Under the pieces are notes generated by a model. The model made no database searches, had not been told where the DNA came from, and saw only the letters and a list, made by a program, of their open reading frames with translations. Source: Chthonomonas calidirosea (GTDB lineage: Bacteria > Armatimonadota > Fimbriimonadia > Fimbriimonadales > Fimbriimonadaceae). From it: DNA of 64,000 nucleotides. The position numbers were made by a program, and so were the translations under genes. Every line of letters begins with the position of its first letter. Within the stretch, counting starts at the first letter, position 1. Location: positions 124,001 to 188,000 of the forward strand of contig CAMCWC010000001.1 of assembly GCA_945882415.1 (NCBI GenBank), in the 5' to 3' direction. Of the stretch, positions 8,336-15,764 are shown piece after piece.

Positions 8336-10072
8336 TTACTCTGCCGGTGGGCGGGCGAGTTGTACTTTGACCTTCTTGTTTCGCAGCTTTGTGTTGCGAA
8401 GGGCCTGGACCACGCGCTCACCTTCAGCGAGTGGAACCTCGACAAACGCTGTGCGGTCGAGGACGTCGATGACGCCAATTGCCTTCGAAGCGATTCCCGC
8501 TTCATTAACGATCGCCCCAACGATGTCCCCAGGGCGGAGGCCGTCTTGTCGGCCAAGGCCGATGAAGATTCGGGTCATGCCCATTTCTGGCTGTTCAAAA
8601 TCGGCATCCAACTCTTCGGCGGCGGCCGGAGTCGAGTGCTGGTTTTGCCAGAGCAGGTGAAGTGCGGCGGCGGCGATCTGTGCCGGATCGAAGTCCTCGG
8701 CCAGGTCATCGACCGTGGCAAGGTGGGCTTCGAACTGTCCGGCGGCAATCGCCTCGCGGAGGGTGTCCTTAAACTGGTCTCGTCGTCGAGCCGCAATATC
8801 TGCGGCGGTTGGGATGCGCGCCGGTTTGATCTTCGCGCCGGTGACTCGCTCGATGGCTTCCAGCTGACGTCGCTGTTTGCCTTCGATAAGGGTGATTGCG
8901 TCGCCGGTTCGTCCCGCTCGACCGGTTCGACCGATTCGGTGAATGTAAGCCTCAACGTCAAACGGAATGTCGTAGTTGATGACGTGGGTGACGGTTTCGA
9001 TGTCTAGTCCACGTGCAGCAACGTCGGTCGCGACCAGCAAGTCGGCCGCGCCGTCGCGGAATCGTCGCATGACCCGATCTCGCTCCTGCTGGCTCATGTC
9101 GCCGTGCAGGGCTTCCGCGTTGTAGCCGCGAAGTCGAAGATTGTCCGAAAGATCGTTCGTTTCCTGTCGCGTTCGGCAGAAGACGATGGTCGGCCCGGGG
9201 CTTTCCATGTCGAGTACGCGTCCGAGCGCTTCCAGCTTCTTGCCCTTCGGCACTTCGTAGTACGTCTGGTTGGTCGTTTCGACCGTTCGTCGCTTGCTCT
9301 CGATGCTGACGTGCTTCGGATTCTTGAGATAAGTTTTTGTTAGCGCGGCGATCTTCGGCGGCATGGTAGCCGAGAAGAAGGCAAGCTGTCGCTCATCGGG
9401 CAACTGCGCCAGAATCGCTTCCATGTCCTCGGCAAAGCCAAGGGCCATCATCTCGTCGGCTTCGTCGAGAACGCAGAACTTGACCGTACTCAGGTTGAGC
9501 GAGCCGCGGCGAATATGGTCCAGAACGCGACCTGGAGTTCCAACTACAACATGCGCGCCGGACTTGAGGGCGCGGAACTGTCGGTCAATCGGCTGTCCGC
9601 CGTAAACCGGCACAACGCGGATTCCGGTGTGCTTGGCCAGATCCCAAATGCCGCCCGCAACCTGCACCGCAAGCTCTCGCGTCGGTGCGAGAATCAGGGC
9701 CTGGGTGTCGTTGGTAGAAGGATCGACGCGCTGAATGATAGGAAGAGCAAAAGCGGCGGTCTTTCCGGTTCCGGTTTGGGCTTGGCCAATGAGGTCTCCG
9801 CCTTCGAGCAGGACTGGAATGGCGCGAGCCTGAATCGGCGTTGGGCATTCGTAGCCCATTTCGACGATGGCTTTGACGATGGAATCTTTTAGACCGAGTT
9901 CGGCGAACGTTGGAAGATCTGCAGGAGTTTCCTCAACAACGGGTGCTGGTGCGGCCTTCTGGGCGTCGGGGTCTAGTGGCTTTTGGAAAGCGGGTTTGTT
10001 ACGTTTTGGCTTGCCCGCAAACTTGTCTCGCGGTTGGAATTTGCCTTTGAATTCTGGCTTAGGTTTTCTCAT
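8336..10072 (-). CDS. deaD: DEAD-box ATP-dependent RNA helicase, DeaD/CsdA-like
   Basis: 578 residues. A basic N-terminal extension (1-50) is followed by the two-RecA-domain helicase core: Q-motif at about 55-81, Walker A AQTGTGKT (98-105), PTREL (130-134), TPGR (179-182), DEAD (203-206), SAT (234-236), and HRIGRTGRAGR in the second domain. The last 75 residues (from MTRIFIGLGRQDGLRPGDIV) match the DbpA/CsdA RNA-binding domain, which places it with the DeaD/CsdA/DbpA group rather than RhlE. Such enzymes unwind structured RNA in ribosome assembly and mRNA decay, often in the cold. The stop is followed by a terminator-like hairpin. The ATG at 10070-10072 has no clear Shine-Dalgarno sequence. 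Confidence 0.92.
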   Translation of the reverse strand: MRKPKPEFKGKFQPRDKFAGKPKRNKPAFQKPLDPDAQKAAPAPVVEETPADLPTFAELGLKDSIVKAIVEMGYECPTPIQARAIPVLLEGGDLIGQAQTGTGKTAAFALPIIQRVDPSTNDTQALILAPTRELAVQVAGGIWDLAKHTGIRVVPVYGGQPIDRQFRALKSGAHVVVGTPGRVLDHIRRGSLNLSTVKFCVLDEADEMMALGFAEDMEAILAQLPDERQLAFFSATMPPKIAALTKTYLKNPKHVSIESKRRTVETTNQTYYEVPKGKKLEALGRVLDMESPGPTIVFCRTRQETNDLSDNLRLRGYNAEALHGDMSQQERDRVMRRFRDGAADLLVATDVAARGLDIETVTHVINYDIPFDVEAYIHRIGRTGRAGRTGDAITLIEGKQRRQLEAIERVTGAKIKPARIPTAADIAARRRDQFKDTLREAIAAGQFEAHLATVDDLAEDFDPAQIAAAALHLLWQNQHSTPAAAEELDADFEQPEMGMTRIFIGLGRQDGLRPGDIVGAIVNEAGIASKAIGVIDVLDRTAFVEVPLAEGERVVQALRNTKLRNKKVKVQLARPPAE

Positions 10073-10164
10073 GAAATTGGGTGGTGTCCCTATAGTGACA
10101 GACCCAGCCCTCAGAAACCCAGTTTTGCCCCTCGTTCAGTTTCGAAAGAGGGGCATCGGTGGCC

Positions 10165-10917
10165 TTAGGCGGCTCGGAATCCACCGTCCACCGGAAGACT
10201 GACCCCGGTGATAAAGGAAGCGGCGTCTGAAGCCAAGAACACTACGGCTGCGGCGACTTCTTCAGGTCGGCCGAGTCGACCGATTGGGTGCATACCGGCA
10301 ACGTAGTCTTTTTGTTCGCCGAATGCGCGGTCAACCATCTCGGTTTGAACGGCGCCGGGAGCAACGGCATTGACTCGAACACCAAGCTTCGCCAGCTCAA
10401 GCGCGGCTGACTTTGTGATGCCTTCAACCGCGTGCTTACTCGCGTCATAAACGCCTGCTCCGGGGAAGCCCACGAGTCCGGCGACGCTGGTGGTGTTCAC
10501 CACGGAACCGCCACCAGTTTGTAGCATGGCCCGCACGGCGTACTTTTGGACAAACAGAAGTCCCCGTACGTTGATGTTGAACACATCGTCATATGCATCG
10601 ACTCCGGCTTCGTGCAGCGGAGACCCGAACGTGCCCTCGATTCCCGCATTATTGAAAAGAATATCGAGACGGCCAAACTTCTCCACGGTCTGATTCACCG
10701 CATTTTCGGCCTGGGCTTCAATCGACACGTCGGTCTGGACGAAGATGGCTTCGCCGCCATTGGCGATGATTTCGGCTACGACTTGGTTTCCTTCGGATTC
10801 CCGACGGCCCGCAACGACGACCTTTGCGCCTTCCGCGGCAAAGGCAAGCGCGGTAGCGCGACCGATGCCGGAAGTTGCGCCAGTGATGAGAGCGATTTTG
10901 TTTGAGAGTTGATTCAT
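10165..10917 (-). CDS. short-chain dehydrogenase/reductase (classical SDR)
   Basis: 250 residues from the ATG at 10917. Rossmann-fold NAD(P)-dependent oxidoreductase: TGATSGIG cofactor motif (12-19), the basic GRR at 37-39 favouring NADPH, NNAG (89-92), catalytic Ser144, Tyr157 and Lys161 (YDASK), and a C-terminal IGRLGRPEEVAAAVVFLASD segment typical of FabG-like and glucose-1-dehydrogenase-like SDRs. The reading frame stays open for another 114 codons upstream, but that part runs through the TetR gene in another frame and is low-complexity, so it is excluded. A TetR-type operator lies 7 bp before the start, and the adjacent TetR gene is the likely repressor. The substrate is unknown. Confidence 0.9.
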   Translation of the reverse strand: MNQLSNKIALITGATSGIGRATALAFAAEGAKVVVAGRRESEGNQVVAEIIANGGEAIFVQTDVSIEAQAENAVNQTVEKFGRLDILFNNAGIEGTFGSPLHEAGVDAYDDVFNINVRGLLFVQKYAVRAMLQTGGGSVVNTTSVAGLVGFPGAGVYDASKHAVEGITKSAALELAKLGVRVNAVAPGAVQTEMVDRAFGEQKDYVAGMHPIGRLGRPEEVAAAVVFLASDAASFITGVSLPVDGGFRAA

Positions 10918-10923
10918 TTTGTG

Positions 10924-10935
10924 TACCGTTTGGTA
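10924..10935. promoter_or_regulatory. palindromic operator before the SDR gene
   Basis: TACCGTTTGGTA is a TACC-N4-GGTA inverted repeat placed 7 bp upstream of the SDR start. A near-identical site (TACCAATGAGTA, one half-site mismatch) occurs at 11586-11597 before the TetR gene. Two related palindromes, one before each gene, suggest that this is the TetR protein's operator. Confidence 0.6.
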
Positions 10936-10982
10936 TGTTTTGATTTTCACGCGTAAAAGATCATCGCTACGGTGGGTAGGGA

Positions 10983-11561
10983 TTACGGAAGCAGGGCTGA
11001 GAGCCCGCATTCGGCGCGGGCGGTGAGGATTGCGGGGTCGGCCGTCGTCCTTGCGGTGACGTGCAGACCGTGAATGAGGGTCAGGAGGTAGCCCGCCGCA
11101 TCCATCGGAGACAGATCGAGGGAGATTTCTCCCGCCGCTTGTCCGGCGGAAACGTAACGCGCCAGCAGGGTTTGAACCTGCAGGAAGTGCTTTTGAAGCA
11201 CTTCTTGGATTTCGGCTTCGTGCGACGCGGTCTCGATGGACGCGTTCACACAGAAGCAACCCTTTCGGTCATTAATGCTGTCGGGGATAGCGGTGGCAAG
11301 GAATCGCCGAAGGGAATCGACCGGAGTCGTTCCTTCGGCGAGAAGCTTCTCTAACTGCGCCCGTGCTCCGGCCTGGTAGGCCATCAGCGCGTCGCGATAA
11401 AGCTCGGCCTTCGATCCAAAGGTGTCGTAAAGACTTGGCCTCTGGATTCCCATTTCTTCGGTGAGGTCAGTTAGGGAAGCGGCTTCAAACCCTTTCTGCC
11501 AAAAGACATCGGTCGCTTTCGCGAGCGCGTCTTCGACTTTGAACTGTTTGATCCTTCCCAT
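10983..11561 (-). CDS. TetR/AcrR family transcriptional regulator
   Basis: 192 residues. The N-terminal DNA-binding domain (about 8-55) has the classical helix-turn-helix of the family: LTDLTEEMGIQRPSLYDTFG followed by SKAELYRDAL. The C-terminal alpha-helical ligand domain includes KGCFCVNASIE (about 100-110), common in TetR proteins that govern oxidoreductase genes. The start is clear: ATG at 11559-11561 with an AGGAGG-type Shine-Dalgarno sequence (plus-strand CCTCCT, 11567-11572). It lies between an aldo/keto reductase (54 bp upstream) and an SDR (65 bp downstream), all on the minus strand. Palindromes at 11586-11597 and 10924-10935 are its probable operators, giving autoregulation and SDR repression. 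Confidence 0.9.
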   Translation of the reverse strand: MGRIKQFKVEDALAKATDVFWQKGFEAASLTDLTEEMGIQRPSLYDTFGSKAELYRDALMAYQAGARAQLEKLLAEGTTPVDSLRRFLATAIPDSINDRKGCFCVNASIETASHEAEIQEVLQKHFLQVQTLLARYVSAGQAAGEISLDLSPMDAAGYLLTLIHGLHVTARTTADPAILTARAECGLSALLP

Positions 11562-11585
11562 TCTTTCCTCCTGACAACTTTACTA

Positions 11586-11597
11586 TACCAATGAGTA
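11586..11597. promoter_or_regulatory. palindromic operator before the TetR gene
   Basis: TACCAATGAGTA (minus strand TACTCATTGGTA) matches the TACC-N4-GGTA palindrome at 10924-10935 with one mismatch. It lies 25 bp upstream of the TetR start, overlapping the expected promoter, as for an autoregulated repressor. Confidence 0.55.
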
Positions 11598-11615
11598 CAG
11601 AAAAGTTCCGTAGTT

Positions 11616-12593
11616 TTACTTTCCGGAATACCAAAAGGCCCGGCGCCAGTTGTGGCGGCGTAATCGAATCATCAAATCGGTGTCCAAATCCGGTAGTTCC
11701 GAAACCGCACAGTTCAGCTCGGCTTGGTTCACATTTCGAATTCCAGGGATCACAGTGCTCACTGCTGGGTGCGCCAACACAAACTTGAGCGCAACCTGCG
11801 CCATCGTGTATCCGCTACCTTCAACGTCCTTGCGGATTTCCTCGGCACGATCGACCGCTCGACTCAGTCGGTCTCCCGCGAAGTAGTTTCGTCGGAAGTC
11901 GTCTTCAGCGAACTGCGTGTCGGCGGTGAACTTGCCGGTCAATACGCCTTCGTCAAAGGCAACCCGTACAATAATTGCCGTGCCCGTTTCGCCTGCGACG
12001 TCGAGAAGTTCAGCGGCGGGTTCTTGCTCGAAAATGTTGTAGATCACCTGAACCGTGTCTACCCATCCGCCCCGCATCAGATCGATGACCGCGTTCTGGT
12101 CGTGCTCAGGTGTTGAGATCCCGATGAGCCCGATCTTGCCTTCGGCCTGAATGTTGCGGAGATGGGCAAATGGCTTTGGATCACGGTTCCAAGCCCGGGT
12201 CCAAGTGTGGAGCTGAAGCACGTCGACTTTGTCGCTGGCGAGGAACTTCATTCGCTCAGCGAGGTTTTCCCGAAGGTACAGCTCACTGTATCGATCTTCC
12301 GGATCATCGTATGGAGTCGGAGGCCATGCTCCGGAAGCGGGAGGCGTCTTCGTGGCGACGTGGATTTTGCTGCCGCCTCGGTCCTTCAGGACCTCGCCGA
12401 TGATGCGCTCACTCTTTCCGCCGCCGTAGCCGGCCGCGGTGTCAATGAAGTTCACGCCGAGGTCAAGCGACTTCTTCAGTGCGTCAACCGAATCGGTTTC
12501 GGACTGCGGTCCCCAACTTCCGCCAATCGCCCACGCTCCAAACCCAATTTCCGAAACGTCGAACCCGTGCTTACCAAACGGTCTGAACTTCAT
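11616..12593 (-). CDS. aldo/keto reductase
   Basis: 325 residues. Barrel oxidoreductase of the same superfamily as the one at 1282 but clearly a different branch. Tetrad: Asp51 (FIDTAAGYG), Tyr56, Lys82 (ATKTPP) and His129 (LQLHTW). The C-terminal cofactor segment includes VSTVIPGIRNVNQ. There is no signal peptide. It starts 14 bp after the stop of the epimerase-like gene on the same strand, so the two are very likely co-transcribed. Together they suggest a sugar or polyol interconversion route in which a sugar is isomerised and a carbonyl reduced or a hydroxyl oxidised. The substrate is not readable from sequence. Confidence 0.88.
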   Translation of the reverse strand: MKFRPFGKHGFDVSEIGFGAWAIGGSWGPQSETDSVDALKKSLDLGVNFIDTAAGYGGGKSERIIGEVLKDRGGSKIHVATKTPPASGAWPPTPYDDPEDRYSELYLRENLAERMKFLASDKVDVLQLHTWTRAWNRDPKPFAHLRNIQAEGKIGLIGISTPEHDQNAVIDLMRGGWVDTVQVIYNIFEQEPAAELLDVAGETGTAIIVRVAFDEGVLTGKFTADTQFAEDDFRRNYFAGDRLSRAVDRAEEIRKDVEGSGYTMAQVALKFVLAHPAVSTVIPGIRNVNQAELNCAVSELPDLDTDLMIRLRRHNWRRAFWYSGK

Positions 12594-12607
12594 TCCCGCA
12601 GGTTAAC

Positions 12608-13441
12608 CTAAATGTACGGTTCGAGCGCACTCAGCTGGACCTTGAGGCTTTCCCACTCGTTCCCAGCTTCGCCGTGGACAAGGGTGTAGGGCCCGTTGAA
12701 GCCGACTTCCTTCGTGAGTTCAAGGCACTTCACAAAGTCATCCAAATCGGGCTCGCCGTCGACGAAATTACATTTGGCGTGGCAGGACTCGGCTAAATGG
12801 ACGATCTGACCTAAGTCGGAATACTTGTTCTCTCCGCCCCAGTTGCCGAAATCGAAGCAAAGTCCGAGTTCATCTCCCAACTCACGAGTGACATGCAAAA
12901 TCGCCTCCGGCGTGGACATGAGCGGGAACCAGTTCTCAATAACGACCCGGATTCCACGAGCTTTGGCGTAGGCGGTGAGGTCTTTCAGGTGTTCCGTCAC
13001 CTGGTCCAGGGCACCTTCTGGGGCGGTCTTGCCGGCGATCACTCGAACTCGGGCGAACCCTCCTTCTGCGGCAATATCAACCCAACCTTTGATCCAAGCA
13101 AGGTCCCGCTCATGGTTCTCCAGGTCCGCGATGTCGCCATCATCGATCAGTAGTTGATACAGGTGTACGCCCGCCGCTTCAGCGGCTGCTTTCAACTCGG
13201 TGGCTCGTGTTCGAGGAAGGTGAAAGTGGCAGACCTCAAGGTTGCGGATGCCAAACTTTGCGGCTTCCGCTGGCACTTCACCGAGTTTGCCAATCGGCTC
13301 CTCACCCGCCAACTCTGCCCCTGGTTTATCCCAAAGCGACTGCCCAATCCACCCATTGACGGCCCAAGTGGAGAGGGAATACCGGCGCGGCGTGGAGACT
13401 TGCATAACTCCGGAAAAGTTACCCGGCTGAATCATTGCCAT
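12608..13441 (-). CDS. sugar phosphate isomerase/epimerase family (TIM barrel)
   Basis: 277 residues. Belongs to the AP endonuclease 2 / xylose isomerase-like TIM-barrel group. Seen in the sequence: an N-terminal SLSTWAVNGW strand; Glu in NLEVCHFH; the metal-site Glu in VVIENWFPLMS; Asp in LCFDFGNWG; His in ESCHAKCNF; and Glu of VHGEAGNEW near the end. These Glu/Asp/His residues are the usual divalent-metal ligands of the fold. The family epimerises or isomerises ketoses, inositols or hydroxypyruvate-type substrates; which one applies here is unknown. Starts are possible at ATG 13441 or ATG 13435. The gene diverges from the hydrolase-caspase operon, and the first 40 bp of the two transcripts overlap or abut. 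Confidence 0.8.
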   Translation of the reverse strand: MAMIQPGNFSGVMQVSTPRRYSLSTWAVNGWIGQSLWDKPGAELAGEEPIGKLGEVPAEAAKFGIRNLEVCHFHLPRTRATELKAAAEAAGVHLYQLLIDDGDIADLENHERDLAWIKGWVDIAAEGGFARVRVIAGKTAPEGALDQVTEHLKDLTAYAKARGIRVVIENWFPLMSTPEAILHVTRELGDELGLCFDFGNWGGENKYSDLGQIVHLAESCHAKCNFVDGEPDLDDFVKCLELTKEVGFNGPYTLVHGEAGNEWESLKVQLSALEPYI

Positions 13442-13457
13442 CCGAGCACGACCGGGT

Positions 13458-13470
13458 TAGAATGCAGAAG
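13458..13470 (+). promoter_or_regulatory. -10 element of the hydrolase-caspase operon
   Basis: TAGAAT (13458-13463) lies 7 nt before ATG 13471, with no Shine-Dalgarno sequence between. Read on the opposite strand the same bases give ATTCTA, so the element could serve divergent promoters. The first gene would be leaderless. Confidence 0.45.
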
Positions 13471-14664
13471 ATGCAAGTTGTTTTTGTCCATGGAGTTGCG
13501 AATCGTAAGGAAGGAGATGGGACTGCGTTTGAGCGAGATGTTGCGAACCGGTCTCAACTGCTTTCGAAAATCACCTTTGATGGCAAAGCCAAGGTTCGAA
13601 ATCCGTACTGGGGTGACCACGGCGGGCGGTTGCGTTACAACGGGGCCTGCGTACCCACTGCAGAAGGTGCCGAAACGCTGGGCGAAGAAAAAACTCTAGA
13701 AGTCCTGGGCGACCCTGCCGCAAAGTCCGGGTTAAAGGGCAACCAACTCCTCACCATCGCTCGCAAACCCGCGACGGACGGGAGCGAACTGAGCGGAAAA
13801 GAGCAACTGATCGACCTCATCGTGAGCGGGATGGATCAATCTGAAAACGATAGCGAGGAATCTTACGGAGAAGCGGTCAAGATTCTGTCCGAGTACGCCA
13901 AAGAAGGCGACTGGACTTGGTTGGACTCGGTCAACACGGACGCCGAACTCATCGATGAACTGTTGCCCCAAGTCAACGCCTTCCAGCAACAACGAGAAAC
14001 CGAAACGATCAAAGAGAGTCTGGGCGCCTTCGACTTTCTCAGCAAAATCTCCGATGGGTTTAAGAAAGCCGTCGGCAGCGTCATCGATCGCGTTTCGGAC
14101 AAGTTCATGCTGAAGACAAAGAGCGCCATGACCGTTGGTGCGGCGAAGTTTATCGGTGATGCCTTCGTGTATCTCAACTCTCGTGGACCGGCAAACGCCC
14201 CCAACGAGATCACAAAAATCGCCTTGACCGACATTACGGCGGCGTGGAATGAAGCTCAAAAGAACGGCGAAAAGCTGGTGCTTGTCGGCCACAGCTTCGG
14301 CGGAACGGTCATTTGGGACATCCTGACCCACCATCGAGATCTGTTGCCAGCGGGCTTCTTTGCCGATGCCGTCGTCACCGGTGGAACCCAAGTGGGCCTC
14401 TTCATGGAGCTTGATGTGTACGGTCAAAAGTTGAGCGTCGTGCCACCGGCAAAGACCGCAAAGCCGAACAACTTCGGCGTTTGGCTCAACTCGTACGACT
14501 TCGCCGACCCGCTCGGATTTAGATTGGAACCGATGCTCGAAGGGGCCCACGACTTCCAGTTCAACACTGGCGGCTCGTTGATCAACGCCCACAATTTGTA
14601 CTTCGGATTGCCAAGCTACTACACCCGCCTGAAGGTCCGGCTGCAAGAGTTTAAGGTCATCTGA
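13471..14664 (+). CDS. alpha/beta hydrolase, first gene of a caspase-containing operon
   Basis: About 397 residues from ATG 13471 (ATG 13462 and ATG 13435 are also in frame). The N-terminus QVVFVHGVANR is the first beta-strand and oxyanion turn of an alpha/beta hydrolase. The nucleophile elbow GHSFGG carries the Ser about 275 residues in. Asp residues in NSYDFADP and the His in INAHNLY are the likely acid and base of the triad. Between strand 1 and the nucleophile there is a long, charged, mostly helical insert (about 180 residues), unlike ordinary lipases. No signal peptide, so it is cytoplasmic. The natural reaction is unknown; an esterase, lipase or thioesterase is possible. Its stop overlaps the caspase start by one nt (TGATG), so the two are translationally coupled. 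Confidence 0.8.
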   Translation: MQVVFVHGVANRKEGDGTAFERDVANRSQLLSKITFDGKAKVRNPYWGDHGGRLRYNGACVPTAEGAETLGEEKTLEVLGDPAAKSGLKGNQLLTIARKPATDGSELSGKEQLIDLIVSGMDQSENDSEESYGEAVKILSEYAKEGDWTWLDSVNTDAELIDELLPQVNAFQQQRETETIKESLGAFDFLSKISDGFKKAVGSVIDRVSDKFMLKTKSAMTVGAAKFIGDAFVYLNSRGPANAPNEITKIALTDITAAWNEAQKNGEKLVLVGHSFGGTVIWDILTHHRDLLPAGFFADAVVTGGTQVGLFMELDVYGQKLSVVPPAKTAKPNNFGVWLNSYDFADPLGFRLEPMLEGAHDFQFNTGGSLINAHNLYFGLPSYYTRLKVRLQEFKVI

Positions 14665-15764
14665 TGCTTGTTTTCGACAGCGATCTTGGCGCTTCGGCGG
14701 CCGTTCATGTCCTCTGTATCGGCGTGGGGGATTACTTCTTCATGCCTAAGCCCAAGGAAACGATGCCTGCGGCGTTGAAAGGGAAGTACCACAAGGAGAC
14801 GCCAATCATGAACCGATTGACGTCACCACAACCTTCCGCTCGGGCGGTAGCAGATTGGTTCATTGCCAATCAAGATCGACTCGAAGTGCCGCTCGGAACG
14901 GTGCAACTTCTTATCGGTAACGATCCGACCGGGAAAATTACTGGCGGAGCCACTCTCGCCGAAGTCAAAGCCGCCGCCAGAGCGTGGTCGGACCTTTGCA
15001 ACCAGAACGCCGACAATGTGGCGATCTTCTACTTCTGCGGGCACGGCGTCTCCGACCCGAGCACGAGTGAAAGCATCCTGCTTCTCCAAGACTTCGGTGA
15101 CATTGAGGAAGAGTTCTGGCGAAACTCGGTGAACTTCGAGCAGTTCAAGCGGTCGATGGGGGCGAACGAGGCGATGACCCAGGTGTATCTGGTCGATGCT
15201 TGCCGCAACGTGCCGAAATCTTACATGGACATTCCGCGACAAGGACTGAGCACCTTGCTCACCGCCCGGCCCCTGCTGATTAGCGGGAAGAACGTGCCGG
15301 TCATTCGTGCGGCGACCCTAAACCAAACCGCAGAAGGAACGGTGAACGCCGAAACTCGGTTCTGTGAAGTCTTGCTCGACTGTCTCAACCACTACGCCGC
15401 GACCGAGGTCGGCAACCGATGGCAGGTCACGGTTGATTCGCTAGGTGCCGCGGTAAAGGCGGTCGGGAATCCACATCGACGACAAAAGTTGCCGGCAATT
15501 TTCGAGGTCGGCGGTGAGACGGTCTGGGAACAGTCGCTCGTCAACGTCAAGGAGCCGAAAGCTTTTGCTAAAGTTTTCTTCGAGGCGACCTCGCCCGGTC
15601 CAAAAGTGGGAATTGAGGCGAAGGGGCTAGGTCGGTTTGTTGGCGACGACGAACCGGTGACGTTCTCGGCCCCGGTTGGCCCAATCGACGTTCAGCGTCC
15701 GGGTAGCCCGGACTGGAAGACTTGCCACGCTAAACCACCCGTGTTGGTTCTGGAGGAGTTCTAA
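14664..15764 (+). CDS. caspase-like cysteine protease (peptidase C14 fold)
   Basis: 366 residues. The caspase-haemoglobinase fold is shown by VHVLCIGVGDYFF (first strand), SARAVADWF helix, FYFCGHGVSD with catalytic His127, and VYLVDACRN with catalytic Cys180; the spacing of 53 residues between them is normal for metacaspase-like bacterial proteins. After the protease (to about residue 290) follows a small beta-rich domain (about 295-366) without known motifs. No transmembrane segment, repeat or STAND-type sensor is fused to it, unlike many bacterial caspases. It is translationally coupled on both sides (TGATG with the hydrolase, TAATG with the next gene), so the three products are probably made in fixed ratio and may form one complex. 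A proteolytic effector or regulator of the partner proteins is plausible. Confidence 0.85.
   Translation: MLVFDSDLGASAAVHVLCIGVGDYFFMPKPKETMPAALKGKYHKETPIMNRLTSPQPSARAVADWFIANQDRLEVPLGTVQLLIGNDPTGKITGGATLAEVKAAARAWSDLCNQNADNVAIFYFCGHGVSDPSTSESILLLQDFGDIEEEFWRNSVNFEQFKRSMGANEAMTQVYLVDACRNVPKSYMDIPRQGLSTLLTARPLLISGKNVPVIRAATLNQTAEGTVNAETRFCEVLLDCLNHYAATEVGNRWQVTVDSLGAAVKAVGNPHRRQKLPAIFEVGGETVWEQSLVNVKEPKAFAKVFFEATSPGPKVGIEAKGLGRFVGDDEPVTFSAPVGPIDVQRPGSPDWKTCHAKPPVLVLEEF

Noticed and set aside
10918-11259. N-terminal extension of the SDR reading frame
   Set aside because: It overlaps the TetR gene in another frame, is Arg/Pro-rich and lacks structure; the SDR fold starts at 10917.
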